DNA from: Gemmiger_A avium
GTDB taxonomy: Bacteria > Bacillota > Clostridia > Oscillospirales > Ruminococcaceae
Reading direction: 5' to 3'
Length of the DNA: 24,181 bases
NCBI GenBank assembly: GCA_019114585.1
Contig: DXFE01000064.1
Span: forward strand, 1-24,181
A program made the position numbers and the translations under genes. Positions 1 to 7,180 of the stretch are shown here, piece by piece; the stretch's first letter is position 1, and each line of letters opens with the position of its first letter. The notes under the pieces were generated by a model. It saw only the letters and a program-made list of their open reading frames with translations. It did not search any database and had not been told where the DNA came from.

Positions 1-1113
1 GTGCACCTTGCGGGCATGCACCCGGAAGATGGCTTTCCGTCCGTTCAGATCGGGCAGTTCCACCGGTACCCGGCGGTCAAACCGGCCGGGCCGCAGCAGC
101 GCCGGATCCAGGCTTTCGGGGCGGTTGGTGGCCGCCAGCAGAACCACGCCCTTGCCGCTGTCAAAACCGTCCATTTCCGCCAGCAGCTGGTTTAAAGTCT
201 GCTCCCGTTCATCATTCGTAGAAAGCTGGCCGTCCCGCTTTTTGCCGATGGCGTCGATCTCGTCGATAAATACGATACAGGGGGCCTTCTCGTTGGCCTG
301 TTTGAACAGATCCCGCACCTTGGCGGCGCCCATGCCCACAAACATCTCCACAAATTCCGAACCGGAAATGGAGAAGAAAGGCACATGCGCTTCACCGGCC
401 ACAGCCTTGGCCAGCAGGGTCTTGCCGGTACCCGGAGGGCCCACCAGCAGCACGCCTTTGGGCAGCCGTGCGCCGATGTCGGCATACTTGCCCGGCTCAT
501 GCAGAAAGTCCACCACTTCTTTCAGGGATTCCTTGGCTTCTTCCTGCCCGGCCACATCGGCAAAGGTCACGCCGGTAGCGGATTCTTCCACATAGATCTT
601 AGCGCCGGACTTGCCAAAGGTCATGGCGTTGCCGAATCCGCCGCCCATCTGTTTGTTCATCCGCTTCATCATAAAGCGGGAAAGCAGTTCGCCGATAATC
701 AGGAAGAAGAAGATCGGGAATACCCAGCTGACGATAAAGCTCAGCAGGGGATTGGCCTGGGTGGGAATCTCAGCGGAAAAGTCGATGTTCGGATCGCTGC
801 GCAGCTGCTGCAGCAGACGCTGGCCGTCATCCGGCCAGATGCCGGTTTTGTAGATGCGCAGCGAGTTTTCGTCCTCGCCCGCAATGAATACCAGCTGTTC
901 ATCGGCTTCGCTCAGGGCAACCTCGGTTACCTGGCCTTCGTCCACCATATCCAGGAACTCGTTATAAGGCACCTCGGTCACCTGCCGTTCCAGCACAGAG
1001 GGGAACAGCAGCGCGTTGAGCAGCATTACCACGATCATGGCAATGATGTAATAGAAAATAAGCGGTTTTTTCGGGGGTGTGGGTTTTGCGTCGGTATCTT
1101 TTATCTCCTGCAT
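1..1113 (-). CDS. ftsH: ATP-dependent zinc metalloprotease FtsH (C-terminal part cut off by window edge)
   Basis: Membrane-anchored AAA+ protease that extracts and degrades membrane and misfolded cytosolic proteins. The frame is open from ATG at 1113 to base 1 (371 codons, no stop), so the zinc-protease domain (HEXXH) lies outside. Visible in order: a membrane segment around residues 17-38, an extracytoplasmic domain about 40-120, a second membrane segment about 122-143, then the AAA core. The core has Walker A GPPGTGKT (225-232), pore motif FVGMG (258-262), Walker B FIDEID (282-287) and the second region of homology ATNRPESLDPALLRPGRFDR (328-347). The start is supported by a GGAGGG Shine-Dalgarno just upstream. 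It has its own promoter and a structured leader, and lies downstream of a GNAT gene on the same strand. Only the missing C-terminus limits the call. Confidence 0.96.
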   Translation of the reverse strand, partial: MQEIKDTDAKPTPPKKPLIFYYIIAMIVVMLLNALLFPSVLERQVTEVPYNEFLDMVDEGQVTEVALSEADEQLVFIAGEDENSLRIYKTGIWPDDGQRLLQQLRSDPNIDFSAEIPTQANPLLSFIVSWVFPIFFFLIIGELLSRFMMKRMNKQMGGGFGNAMTFGKSGAKIYVEESATGVTFADVAGQEEAKESLKEVVDFLHEPGKYADIGARLPKGVLLVGPPGTGKTLLAKAVAGEAHVPFFSISGSEFVEMFVGMGAAKVRDLFKQANEKAPCIVFIDEIDAIGKKRDGQLSTNDEREQTLNQLLAEMDGFDSGKGVVLLAATNRPESLDPALLRPGRFDRRVPVELPDLNGRKAIFRVHARKVH

Positions 1114-1141
1114 AGTTTGTATCCCTCCATCGGTTTACAGA

Positions 1142-1203
1142 AAGCCGCCCAAAAGCGGCGAAACGGGCACATCCCGCCCGGTCCAAACACGGCGGATGTG
1201 CCC
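1142..1203 (-). promoter_or_regulatory. Structured ftsH 5' leader: 5'-terminal long hairpin plus a terminator-like small hairpin
   Basis: On the minus strand the ftsH transcript should begin near 1207. It would immediately form a hairpin whose arms at 1194-1203 and 1165-1174 (GGGCACATCC / GGATGTGCCC) match perfectly over 10 bp; GCC/GGC extends it across a one-base bulge. A second hairpin follows at 1144-1159 (GCCGC, six-base loop, GCGGC) and is trailed by TTTCTG, resembling a weak terminator. This lies between promoter and start codon, so it could stabilise the 5' end or attenuate transcription. Which of these applies is inference. Confidence 0.5.
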
Positions 1204-1213
1204 CGATGACTAT

Positions 1214-1222
1214 AGTATAGCA
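1214..1222 (-). promoter_or_regulatory. Extended -10 promoter for ftsH
   Basis: Minus strand reads TGCTATACT, an extended -10 element (TG-N-TATACT). No good -35 is present at 16-18 bp; the nearest candidate is poor, which is typical of extended -10 promoters. It sits about 100 bp before the ftsH start. Confidence 0.5.
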
Positions 1223-1289
1223 GGATTTTTACCCGAAACTGTAACGGGAATATGAATGAATTGAGCGTTTTGTTTGTACAAGGCGATTT

Positions 1290-1823
1290 TTACAGCACAG
1301 CCTCAAAAACGCCGCCCTCGAAGAAGACCGGCCTTCCCGCTTCGTCCGCATAGAAGGATACCGGCTCGGTTCCGGTCAGAACAAAACCCAAAGAGGTGAG
1401 TAGCCTGACGGAAGGCATATTCTCGACCGCGGTCCCTGCGGTCAGTTTTCGTACACCCCGGTTTTGCATAAGCCGCATGAGAGCAGACAGGCTTTCCGAT
1501 GCATACCCTTTGCCGTGGTACGCCGGATCAAAACAATATCCCGCCTCGTACCCGATTGCCCGGCGGTTAAAGGCAATGTAGCCGATGACCGTTTTGCAAA
1601 GGCAAACCGCAAAGAAAAAATGATCCGGGCCTTGCCCGGCAGCAGCCCACCGGGCAATCCGGCCCTGAACATCGGTGCTGTCGGTGTTGTGGGGACGATC
1701 GAACCGGGCATAGGGGGAAGTATTCACGCCTTCCCAGATTCGTTGGACGTCCGGCCAATCACCCTCCTGGACGGGCCGCATGATTAACCGATCGGTGTGA
1801 ATCCGCAATTCCTGTTGGCACAT
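1290..1823 (-). CDS. GNAT-family N-acetyltransferase (RimJ/RimL type)
   Basis: Predicted acetyl-CoA-dependent N-acetyltransferase of about 177 residues, the usual size for the RimJ/RimL branch. The N-terminus RLIMRP (residues about 12-17) is the typical first strand (R-L-x-L-R-P). The acetyl-CoA loop is seen as PAYHGKGYASES, a variant of the Q/R-x-x-G-x-G/A motif. The C-terminal N-x-x-S-x-x-L-x-x-x-G-F signature is present as NMPSVRLLTSLGF. I chose ATG at 1823 because GAAAGG lies about 8 bases upstream; an in-frame GTG at 1829 is less well spaced. It follows the rRNA methyltransferase stop by 12 bases, so it is the last gene of that operon. The substrate (ribosomal protein N-terminus, antibiotic or small molecule) cannot be told from sequence. 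Confidence 0.85.
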   Translation of the reverse strand: MCQQELRIHTDRLIMRPVQEGDWPDVQRIWEGVNTSPYARFDRPHNTDSTDVQGRIARWAAAGQGPDHFFFAVCLCKTVIGYIAFNRRAIGYEAGYCFDPAYHGKGYASESLSALMRLMQNRGVRKLTAGTAVENMPSVRLLTSLGFVLTGTEPVSFYADEAGRPVFFEGGVFEAVL

Positions 1824-1835
1824 AGGCACTGCCTT

Positions 1836-3005
1836 TCATCGTTTCTCCGTCCTGACCAGGAGCGCGACCGATTCCAGATGTTCCGTATAGGGAAACATGT
1901 CCACCGGTGTGGCGCGCTTCATCCGGTAGCCCTCCCGGACAAGCAGGGCAATGTCCCGCGCCTGGGTGGACGGATCACAGGAGATGTACACCACGCGGGA
2001 GGGGGCCAGCCGTCCCAGTGCGGCCAGAAATTCCGGCGTGCTGCCGGACCGGGGCGGATCCATAAAAACCACGTCCGGGGCGGCATGCTCTTCGGCAAGC
2101 CGGTTCATGTATTCGCCCGCATCGGCACAGACAAACCGGGCGTTCTGAATGTGGTTGTGCCGGGCGTTTGCCTGGGCATCCCGCACGGCGGCGGCGTTCA
2201 GTTCCACGCCCAGTACCTGCGCCGCCCTGCCCGCTGCGGCCAGACCGATGGTGCCGGTCCCGCAGTAGGCGTCCAGCACCGTCTCGCGGCCGGTAAGCCC
2301 CGCTTCACGGATGGCCAGCTCATACAGCCGCTGGGTCTGGCGGGGATTTACCTGATAAAAGGAAGCGGGGGAAATGCGGAACCGCAGCCCGCACAGGGTG
2401 TCCTCAATGAAACCCGGGCCGAACAGGGTGCGGCATTTATCGCCCAGTACCATGCTGGTGGGCCGGGGGTTGAGATTCTGTACCAGGGTGGTCACATTCG
2501 GGCACAACTCCCGCACCCGGGCGGCAAACCGACGGCTTCCGGGCAAAATGTCCGGCCCGGTTACCAGCGTGACCATCAGCTGGCCGGTATACAGCCCCCG
2601 CCGGATCTGAACGTGCCGCACAAGGCCGGTGCGCCGCATCGGGTCGTACACCGTGTAGCGGCATTCCCGCGCGGCCTGCAATACCGCATGGACCGCCTGT
2701 TCCGCCAGTTCGTCCTGCAGCGGGCAGCCGTCCGCGGGCAGCACCCGGCGGCTGCCCTTGGCATACAGGCCGCATACCAGCCTGCGGCGCCCATCCTCGG
2801 CAAAACTGGCGGTAACCTTGCAGCGATAGCGGCAGGGGTCTTCCATTCCCAGCACCGGCTCTACCGGCCCCCATTCCGCCAGAAGCTTCCGGGCGTGGGC
2901 CTGCTTGCGGGCAAGCTGCTGCGGATAGGGGATTTCTGCGTACTGGCAGCCGCCGCATCCTTTGCGGCGAAGCGGGCAATCCCGCGGGGTCATGATAGGT
3001 TGCAT
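1836..3005 (-). CDS. rlmD: 23S rRNA (uracil-5-)-methyltransferase, RumA/RlmD (TrmA) family
   Basis: SAM-dependent m5U methyltransferase, 389 residues. An Fe-S cluster is suggested by C10, C17, C20 (CPLRRKGCGGC) and C94, the pattern of RumA/RlmD. The SAM-binding motif I is VLDAYCGTGTIGL (243-255) and DPPR lies at 316-319. The catalytic nucleophile is C343 in YISCDPSTQARD and the general base E378 in HLESVALL. The N-terminal TRAM RNA-binding domain found in E. coli RlmD is absent; the Fe-S region starts within ten residues. Start supported by AAGGAGG before ATG 3005. It follows plsY by 22 bases. In Bacillota related proteins (RlmCD) modify two 23S positions, so exact target uridines are uncertain. 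Confidence 0.9.
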   Translation of the reverse strand: MQPIMTPRDCPLRRKGCGGCQYAEIPYPQQLARKQAHARKLLAEWGPVEPVLGMEDPCRYRCKVTASFAEDGRRRLVCGLYAKGSRRVLPADGCPLQDELAEQAVHAVLQAARECRYTVYDPMRRTGLVRHVQIRRGLYTGQLMVTLVTGPDILPGSRRFAARVRELCPNVTTLVQNLNPRPTSMVLGDKCRTLFGPGFIEDTLCGLRFRISPASFYQVNPRQTQRLYELAIREAGLTGRETVLDAYCGTGTIGLAAAGRAAQVLGVELNAAAVRDAQANARHNHIQNARFVCADAGEYMNRLAEEHAAPDVVFMDPPRSGSTPEFLAALGRLAPSRVVYISCDPSTQARDIALLVREGYRMKRATPVDMFPYTEHLESVALLVRTEKR

Positions 3006-3027
3006 AGCTCCTCCTTGTGCCGGACGA

Positions 3028-3645
3028 TCAGCGGCCGTGATGGAACAGCCGCGTGGCGATCCACGGGCGTTCCCCCTGGTAGCGTGCCAGATGGGCCCCG
3101 ATCACGATGACGGCAATCAGCAGACAGCCCAGCGGCAGTACAGGCCCCGGGACGAAATACAGCGCCGCGGCAGCAAAACACAGATAGGTGATGATGGAAC
3201 GGAAAAAGTGCGGCTGGATGCGGATGATCAGCGAAAACAGCAGGTAGAAAAACACCAGCAGCGCCAGCGGATGAAATTCCGGCAGCAGCCCCAGCAGGGC
3301 GCCAAAGGAGACGGCGATCGCCTTGCCGCCGCCATGGGGACACCAGAAAGGGCAGGCGTGGCCCAGCACCGGCGCGGCCAGAACAAGGGCGAACGGCAGC
3401 GCGCGAACATCCAGAACCCGTGTGGCCCAGTATACCGGAACCGCCCCCTTGGCCAGCTCCAGCAGGATCACCAGAACACCCAGCGGGATCCCGGCATACA
3501 GAAAAACATTGGCAGCCCCGGGGTTGTGGTCCGGGCTGTTTTCGGTCACATCCACATGCTTGATCCAGAGGGGAAGCAGGTATCCGTTCAGCACACTGCC
3601 GCAGAGATAGCCAAACAGAATGAACAGAAGATACCGCACGGTCAT
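3028..3645 (-). CDS. plsY: Divergent PlsY-like glycerol-3-phosphate acyltransferase (membrane)
   Basis: Polytopic membrane protein of about 205 residues with the PlsY layout; PlsY transfers acyl from acyl-phosphate to glycerol-3-phosphate in phospholipid synthesis. Motif 1 is GSVLNGY (16-22), where PlsY usually has GS-x-P-T/x-GY. Motif 2 is NPGAANVFL, usually GxGNxGATNxxR. Motif 3 is LGHACPF...HGGGKAIA, usually GH-xx-P-(F)-x-GGKGVA. The core Asn, Gly and GGK are kept, but the motif 2 Gly-Ser-Gly and Arg are replaced. ATG at 3645 overlaps the upstream stop (ATGA), implying coupling. However the GGAGG site is only one base from that ATG, so GTG at 3639 (seven bases away) may be the true start. 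The adjacent glycosyltransferase suggests a role in membrane lipid or glycolipid synthesis. A true PlsY elsewhere in the genome would make this a paralogue. Confidence 0.8.
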   Translation of the reverse strand: MTVRYLLFILFGYLCGSVLNGYLLPLWIKHVDVTENSPDHNPGAANVFLYAGIPLGVLVILLELAKGAVPVYWATRVLDVRALPFALVLAAPVLGHACPFWCPHGGGKAIAVSFGALLGLLPEFHPLALLVFFYLLFSLIIRIQPHFFRSIITYLCFAAAALYFVPGPVLPLGCLLIAVIVIGAHLARYQGERPWIATRLFHHGR

Positions 3646-4769
3646 TCCTCCTTTCGGCTGCTGCACAGCTGCACCAGCGCCTCCGCCAGACGGCTGGCAG
3701 CACAGGGAGAAATGTGCTCCGCCTGGGCCCGGCGCATGGCCTCGGCGGAGAGCTCATCCCGCACCAGCTGCAGCCCGCAGGATACCTGTTCCGGCAGTTT
3801 CCGGGCTGCCATGGACAGGCCGTGCCCGGCAAAAAATGCCAGATTGCGCGTTTCGCATCCGGGAATACAGGAAGTATGTACAATGGGAATACGCCGCACC
3901 GCCGCTTCGGTGCTGGTCAGACCGCCGGGCTTTGTATAGATCACGGCGCAGCCGGCCATATAGTCGGCCACACGGCGGGTATAGCCCACCGCCGTAACGG
4001 GGCCGCCCGCCGGATGGCGGCGTTCGATGGCGGCTTTCAGCTTGTCGTTCCGGCCGCAGAGCACCACCACCTGTTCGCCGGGCAGGCAGGCTTCCGCCAG
4101 CCGGTCGGTCAGCTGGCGGATCTGGCCAAATCCCATGCTGCCGCCCATGACCAGATAAACCCGGCTGTCCGGCGGCAGGCCGCAGCGGGCCCGGGCCGCC
4201 GCCGGGTCCATCGGCTGGCTGAACCGCGCGCTGACCGGAATGCCAAAAGCAAGCAGCCGGCTGCGGGGAATGCCCCGCCCGGCAAATTCATCGGTCAATT
4301 CCGGGTGCGGGATTACATATCGGTCGCAGTCAGTCTCCTCCCAAAAGGGAATGCAGGTGTAATCGGTCGCCACCGCAAGGCAGGGGACATGCAGCCGCCC
4401 GTGCCGTTTCAGCCAGGTCAGGGTCTCGGCACAGAACAGATGGGTGGTGACCACCCCGTCAAACCGCCCCCGGGCAAGCAGCCGTTCCAGCCGCCCGGCC
4501 ACCAGCGCGTTGGCGTAATACACCGGCGAGCGCCGCCGGGCGGAACTCAAATGGGATCCTGCATCATACAGGGCGGAAAAAAGCCGGGGCGCGTGCTGCA
4601 CAGTGCCCACATAGCCGCCGCCCACCGCCCGGGCCACATGCGGCCCGGCCAGCAGCATCATGTCCTGCAGCACCGCTTCGTGACCCTGCCGTGTCAGTTC
4701 CTCCTGAACAGCCCGGGCGGCCGCATTGTGGCCCTCCCCGGTGCTGCAGGATAAAATCAAGAATTTCAT
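3642..4769 (-). CDS. GT28-family glycosyltransferase, MGDG synthase / UgtP-like
   Basis: Predicted monogalactosyl- or monoglucosyl-diacylglycerol synthase-type enzyme (375 residues) transferring sugar from a nucleotide donor to a lipid at the cytoplasmic membrane face. The acceptor-domain loop is STGEGHN (9-15). The linker and donor-binding domain show MGGSMGFGQI (208-217), and the nucleotide-sugar motif is KPGGLTSTEA (280-289), the G-G-x-T/S-x-x-E signature of GT28/MurG-like enzymes. Start is ATG 4769 with GAGG and AGAAGA upstream. It overlaps plsY by ATGA, so the two are probably made together. Its closeness to plsY favours glycolipid (or lipoteichoic acid anchor) synthesis over MurG; MurG itself has a different N-terminal motif. 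Sugar and acceptor specificity cannot be read. Confidence 0.85.
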   Translation of the reverse strand: MKFLILSCSTGEGHNAAARAVQEELTRQGHEAVLQDMMLLAGPHVARAVGGGYVGTVQHAPRLFSALYDAGSHLSSARRRSPVYYANALVAGRLERLLARGRFDGVVTTHLFCAETLTWLKRHGRLHVPCLAVATDYTCIPFWEETDCDRYVIPHPELTDEFAGRGIPRSRLLAFGIPVSARFSQPMDPAAARARCGLPPDSRVYLVMGGSMGFGQIRQLTDRLAEACLPGEQVVVLCGRNDKLKAAIERRHPAGGPVTAVGYTRRVADYMAGCAVIYTKPGGLTSTEAAVRRIPIVHTSCIPGCETRNLAFFAGHGLSMAARKLPEQVSCGLQLVRDELSAEAMRRAQAEHISPCAASRLAEALVQLCSSRKEE

Positions 4770-4876
4770 GAATCTTCTTTTCCTCTTTTCTTAGAAAAAC
4801 GGCGTCCGGAAAGACTTCCCGGGCGAAGAACCTGCTGCACCGGCCCTTTCCCAAAACCGAATACAACACCAGCCTA

Positions 4877-4885
4877 AGTGTACCA
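4877..4885 (-). promoter_or_regulatory. Possible extended -10 promoter for the glycosyltransferase-plsY-rlmD-GNAT run
   Basis: In the 149-base gap after tepA the minus strand reads TGGTACACT, an extended -10 with a weak -35 candidate. The leader to ATG 4769 would be about 100 bases. No strong tepA terminator is seen in the gap (only a four-base-pair stem followed by ATTTT near 4895-4910), so read-through from tepA is also likely. Confidence 0.35.
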
Positions 4886-4918
4886 AAAATCAGAGGAAAA
4901 TAACAGCCCTGTTGCCGA

Positions 4919-5635
4919 TTAATTCGCAGTTTCCGGTGTTTGTGTACCGTCCTGCTCAATCTGGCTGTACAGATATTGCAGTGCGTCGCTCAGGGTCCCC
5001 AGCTGGTCAATCAGACCTTCCTTTACCGCCCGTTCTCCGGTCAGTACGGTGCCCACGTCCATGACAAGCTCGCCGGTGCGCATCATCAGCTGGTTGAACC
5101 GCCGGGCGGAGATCTGGGAATGCCCTGCCACAAAGCCGGTGATCCGCTGCTGCATCTGCTCAAAATACCGCAGGGTCTGGGGCACCCCCAGCACCAGCCC
5201 GGAGTGCCGTACCGGATGCAGGGTCATGGTGGCGGTGGGCACGATAAAGCTGCGCCGTGCACTTACCGCCAGCGGAATCCCGATCGAGTGCCCGCCGCCC
5301 AGCACAAGGGTGGCGCTGGGCTTTGTGATGCCGCTGATCAGTTCGGCCAGCGCCAGCCCGGCCTCCACGTCGCCGCCCACCGTGTTCAGGATAACCAGCA
5401 GGCCTTCCACCTCCGGATCCTCCTGGATGGCCACCAGCTGGGGAATCACATGTTCATAGCGGGTGGTTTTCTGCCCCTGCCCGGCAGCTACATGCCCCTC
5501 AATGGTGCCCACGACCGTCAGACAGTGGATTGCGTGCGGGCCGCGTGTGCGCAGCACGGAACCCATGTCCCGGATGACCTGCTGCTCCAGCTGATCCAGA
5601 TTTTCCTCTGTGTTTTCAAAATGTTCCTGCCCCAT
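4919..5635 (-). CDS. tepA: ClpP-fold serine peptidase, TepA (translocation-enhancing protein) family
   Basis: ClpP/crotonase-fold serine protease, about 238 residues, of the TepA/YmfB group, linked in Bacillus to protein translocation and signal-peptide breakdown. Visible signatures are ILNTVGGDVEAGLALAELI (82-100), the nucleophile region GGGHSIGIPLA with S117, and TMTLHP with H140. The C-terminal GERAVKEGLIDQLG segment is usual for ClpP-like proteins. There is no signal peptide, so it is cytoplasmic. Start chosen at ATG 5635 because GGGAGG lies six bases upstream; the frame is open further but without ribosome-site support. It is the first gene of the leftward block, divergent from rex. Confidence 0.88.
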   Translation of the reverse strand: MGQEHFENTEENLDQLEQQVIRDMGSVLRTRGPHAIHCLTVVGTIEGHVAAGQGQKTTRYEHVIPQLVAIQEDPEVEGLLVILNTVGGDVEAGLALAELISGITKPSATLVLGGGHSIGIPLAVSARRSFIVPTATMTLHPVRHSGLVLGVPQTLRYFEQMQQRITGFVAGHSQISARRFNQLMMRTGELVMDVGTVLTGERAVKEGLIDQLGTLSDALQYLYSQIEQDGTQTPETAN

Positions 5636-5682
5636 ACTGTGCCTCCCGAATATGCATTTTTGCGCCCCGCGCAGGGCCGCAG

Positions 5683-5710
5683 AATATAGTTTGCCGTGAC
5701 GGGTGCCCAA
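5683..5710 (-). promoter_or_regulatory. Candidate promoter for tepA
   Basis: Minus strand TTGGGC (5705-5710), 16-base spacer, TATATT (5683-5688). The -10 is good and the -35 is weak. It is placed about 50 bases before the tepA start in the divergent region shared with rex. Confidence 0.4.
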
Positions 5711-5736
5711 TTATGCCCACACCGCGGAAAGAACAT

Positions 5737-5764
5737 TTGACAAGCCGCGTTTCAGACGTATAAT
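5737..5764 (+). promoter_or_regulatory. Strong sigma-A-type promoter for rex-tdk
   Basis: Perfect TTGACA (5737-5742) and TATAAT (5759-5764) with a 16-base spacer. The transcript would have a leader of about 50 bases before the rex start. I looked for an obvious Rex operator (TTGTnAA...TTnACAA type) here and do not see a convincing one. Confidence 0.8.
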
Positions 5765-5822
5765 AAAGATATTGGTGTGCTATATTTTGTACAGAATTTA
5801 TCCGGGAAGGGATGGTCGATTG

Positions 5823-6464
5823 ATGTCTGCTCAGGGCAAGGTCTCACTTCCGGTGATCAAGCGTTTGCCCAAGTATTACCGGTACCTGACCAATATGCAG
5901 CGCAGCGGCGTAACCAAGGTTTCCTCCAGCGAGCTTGCTCGCGTGATGGGTACCACGGCGTCGCAGGTGCGTCAGGATTTTAACTGTTTCGGCGGCTTCG
6001 GCCAGCAGGGGATCGGCTACAACGTAGAGGTTCTGCTGGCAGAACTCAGCAAGCTGCTTTTTGGCGACGGCACCCTTCTGCCCACAATCCTGATCGGTAC
6101 GGGCCGTCTGGGTACCGCTGTGTCCAGCTTCCTCACCCGGGATACCAACGGGTATAAGCTGATCGGTGCATTTGACGTCAGCGAGGAAAAGGTGGGCCGC
6201 CTGCTTCTGGGTGAAATTCCAATCCGCCATGTGCGGGAACTGGAAGAGTTCTGCCGCGCCGAACATCCGGCGGTGGCCGTTCTCTGCGTACCCCGTGAAG
6301 GCGCCAAGGAACTCTCCTCCACACTGGTGGAGCTGGGGATCCGCGGCTTCTGGAACTTCAGCCATTACGATCTGTCGGTGCCGTACCCGGATGTCACGGT
6401 GGAAAACGTCCATCTGGGCGACAGCCTGATGAGCCTTGGCTACCGGCTGCGCAACGATACATGA
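5823..6464 (+). CDS. rex: Redox-sensing transcriptional repressor Rex
   Basis: NADH/NAD+-sensing repressor of fermentation and reductive pathway genes, 213 residues, the family length. The N-terminal winged helix (about 10-75) carries KVSSSELARVMGTTASQVRQ and the highly conserved DFNCFGGFGQQGIGY stretch. The Rossmann domain begins with GTGRLG (92-97) for dinucleotide binding, and the C-terminal domain-swapped helix is present. ATG at 5823 matches the usual Rex N-terminus; an in-frame TTG directly before it is possible. GGAAGGGA lies upstream. The gene is driven by a consensus promoter and followed 18 bases later by tdk. In Clostridia Rex usually controls alcohol, butyrate and hydrogen metabolism genes, none of which is adjacent here. 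Confidence 0.96.
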   Translation: MSAQGKVSLPVIKRLPKYYRYLTNMQRSGVTKVSSSELARVMGTTASQVRQDFNCFGGFGQQGIGYNVEVLLAELSKLLFGDGTLLPTILIGTGRLGTAVSSFLTRDTNGYKLIGAFDVSEEKVGRLLLGEIPIRHVRELEEFCRAEHPAVAVLCVPREGAKELSSTLVELGIRGFWNFSHYDLSVPYPDVTVENVHLGDSLMSLGYRLRNDT

Positions 6465-6482
6465 GAAAGGACCCTTTCCCGC

Positions 6483-7097
6483 ATGGCAAAATTGTACTTT
6501 CGATATGGTGCGATGAACAGCGGCAAGAGCACGGCTCTCATGCAGGTGGCGCACAACTATGAAGAACGGGGAATGCGCGTTCTGGTGCTCAAGCCCAGCG
6601 TGGACACCAAAGGCGGCGACAAACTGGTAAGCCGTCTGGGGGTAACCCGTAAAGTGGACCTGGCGGTACCCCGGGAGATGGACGTGCTGGAAGCGGTTCG
6701 CGCCGAGTCGGCCCGGGCCCCTCTGGCCTGTGTGCTGGCGGATGAAAGCCAGTTCTTTACCCCGGAACAGGCCGAGCAGCTGTTTATGGTCACGGTGGAA
6801 CTGAATATCCCGGTGATCTGCTATGGCCTGCGCACCGACTTCTCCCTGCAGGGATTCCCCGGCTCCACCCGCCTGCTGGAACTGGCCCACGCCATTGAAG
6901 AGATGAAAACCATCTGTACCTGTGGCCGCAAGGCAATCTGCAATGCCCGCAAGGTGAACGGCGAATTCGTGTTCGAGGGCGCGCAGGTCGCGATCGACCA
7001 GGAAAACAGCGTGGAATACCAGAGCCTTTGCCCGCAGTGCTATTTTTCCGTGCGCCGGGCATTTTACGAAAAGAAGAAAGCAGAGCAGCCGATGTAA
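6483..7097 (+). CDS. tdk: Thymidine kinase (type II)
   Basis: Phosphorylates thymidine to dTMP in the pyrimidine salvage pathway; 204 residues, normal for type II enzymes. P-loop GAMNSGKST is at 9-17 and DESQFF at 87-92 provides the Walker B aspartate. The lasso/zinc region is ICTCGRKAICNARK with a second CPQC pair near the C-terminus, giving the four zinc-binding cysteines of TK1-like enzymes. The substrate loop includes VEYQSLC. It lies 18 bases after rex, probably co-transcribed. The AAAGGA Shine-Dalgarno falls in a small inverted repeat (GAAAG-GACC-CTTTC), which could mildly lower translation. Confidence 0.95.
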   Translation: MAKLYFRYGAMNSGKSTALMQVAHNYEERGMRVLVLKPSVDTKGGDKLVSRLGVTRKVDLAVPREMDVLEAVRAESARAPLACVLADESQFFTPEQAEQLFMVTVELNIPVICYGLRTDFSLQGFPGSTRLLELAHAIEEMKTICTCGRKAICNARKVNGEFVFEGAQVAIDQENSVEYQSLCPQCYFSVRRAFYEKKKAEQPM

Positions 7098-7112
7098 GCT
7101 GTATCTTTGCCA

Positions 7113-7140
7113 AAAGGCCGACGTGCAAACGTTGGCCTTT
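7113..7140 (+). terminator. Rho-independent terminator-like hairpin after tdk
   Basis: Arms AAAGGCCGACG (7113-7123) and CGTTGGCCTTT (7130-7140) pair over 11 bp with one G-U, around a six-base loop. The downstream U-run is poor (CGTTGTCTTGT), so it may be leaky. Confidence 0.6.
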
Positions 7141-7180
7141 CGTTGTCTTGTACCCGCTTTCGGCGGAGAGAGGAGCCCGC

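Noticed and set aside
192..500. 102-codon minus-strand frame inside ftsH
   Set aside because: Out of frame with ftsH, whose Walker A/B and SRH are intact in another minus-strand frame through the window edge.
1797..3110. 437-codon plus-strand frame over the rRNA methyltransferase
   Set aside because: Shadow of rlmD; the minus strand carries the Fe-S cysteines, SAM motif and catalytic Cys.
5765..5822. Rex autoregulatory operator in the rex leader
   Set aside because: No sequence close to the known Rex palindromes (TTGTnAA...TTnACAA) could be found.
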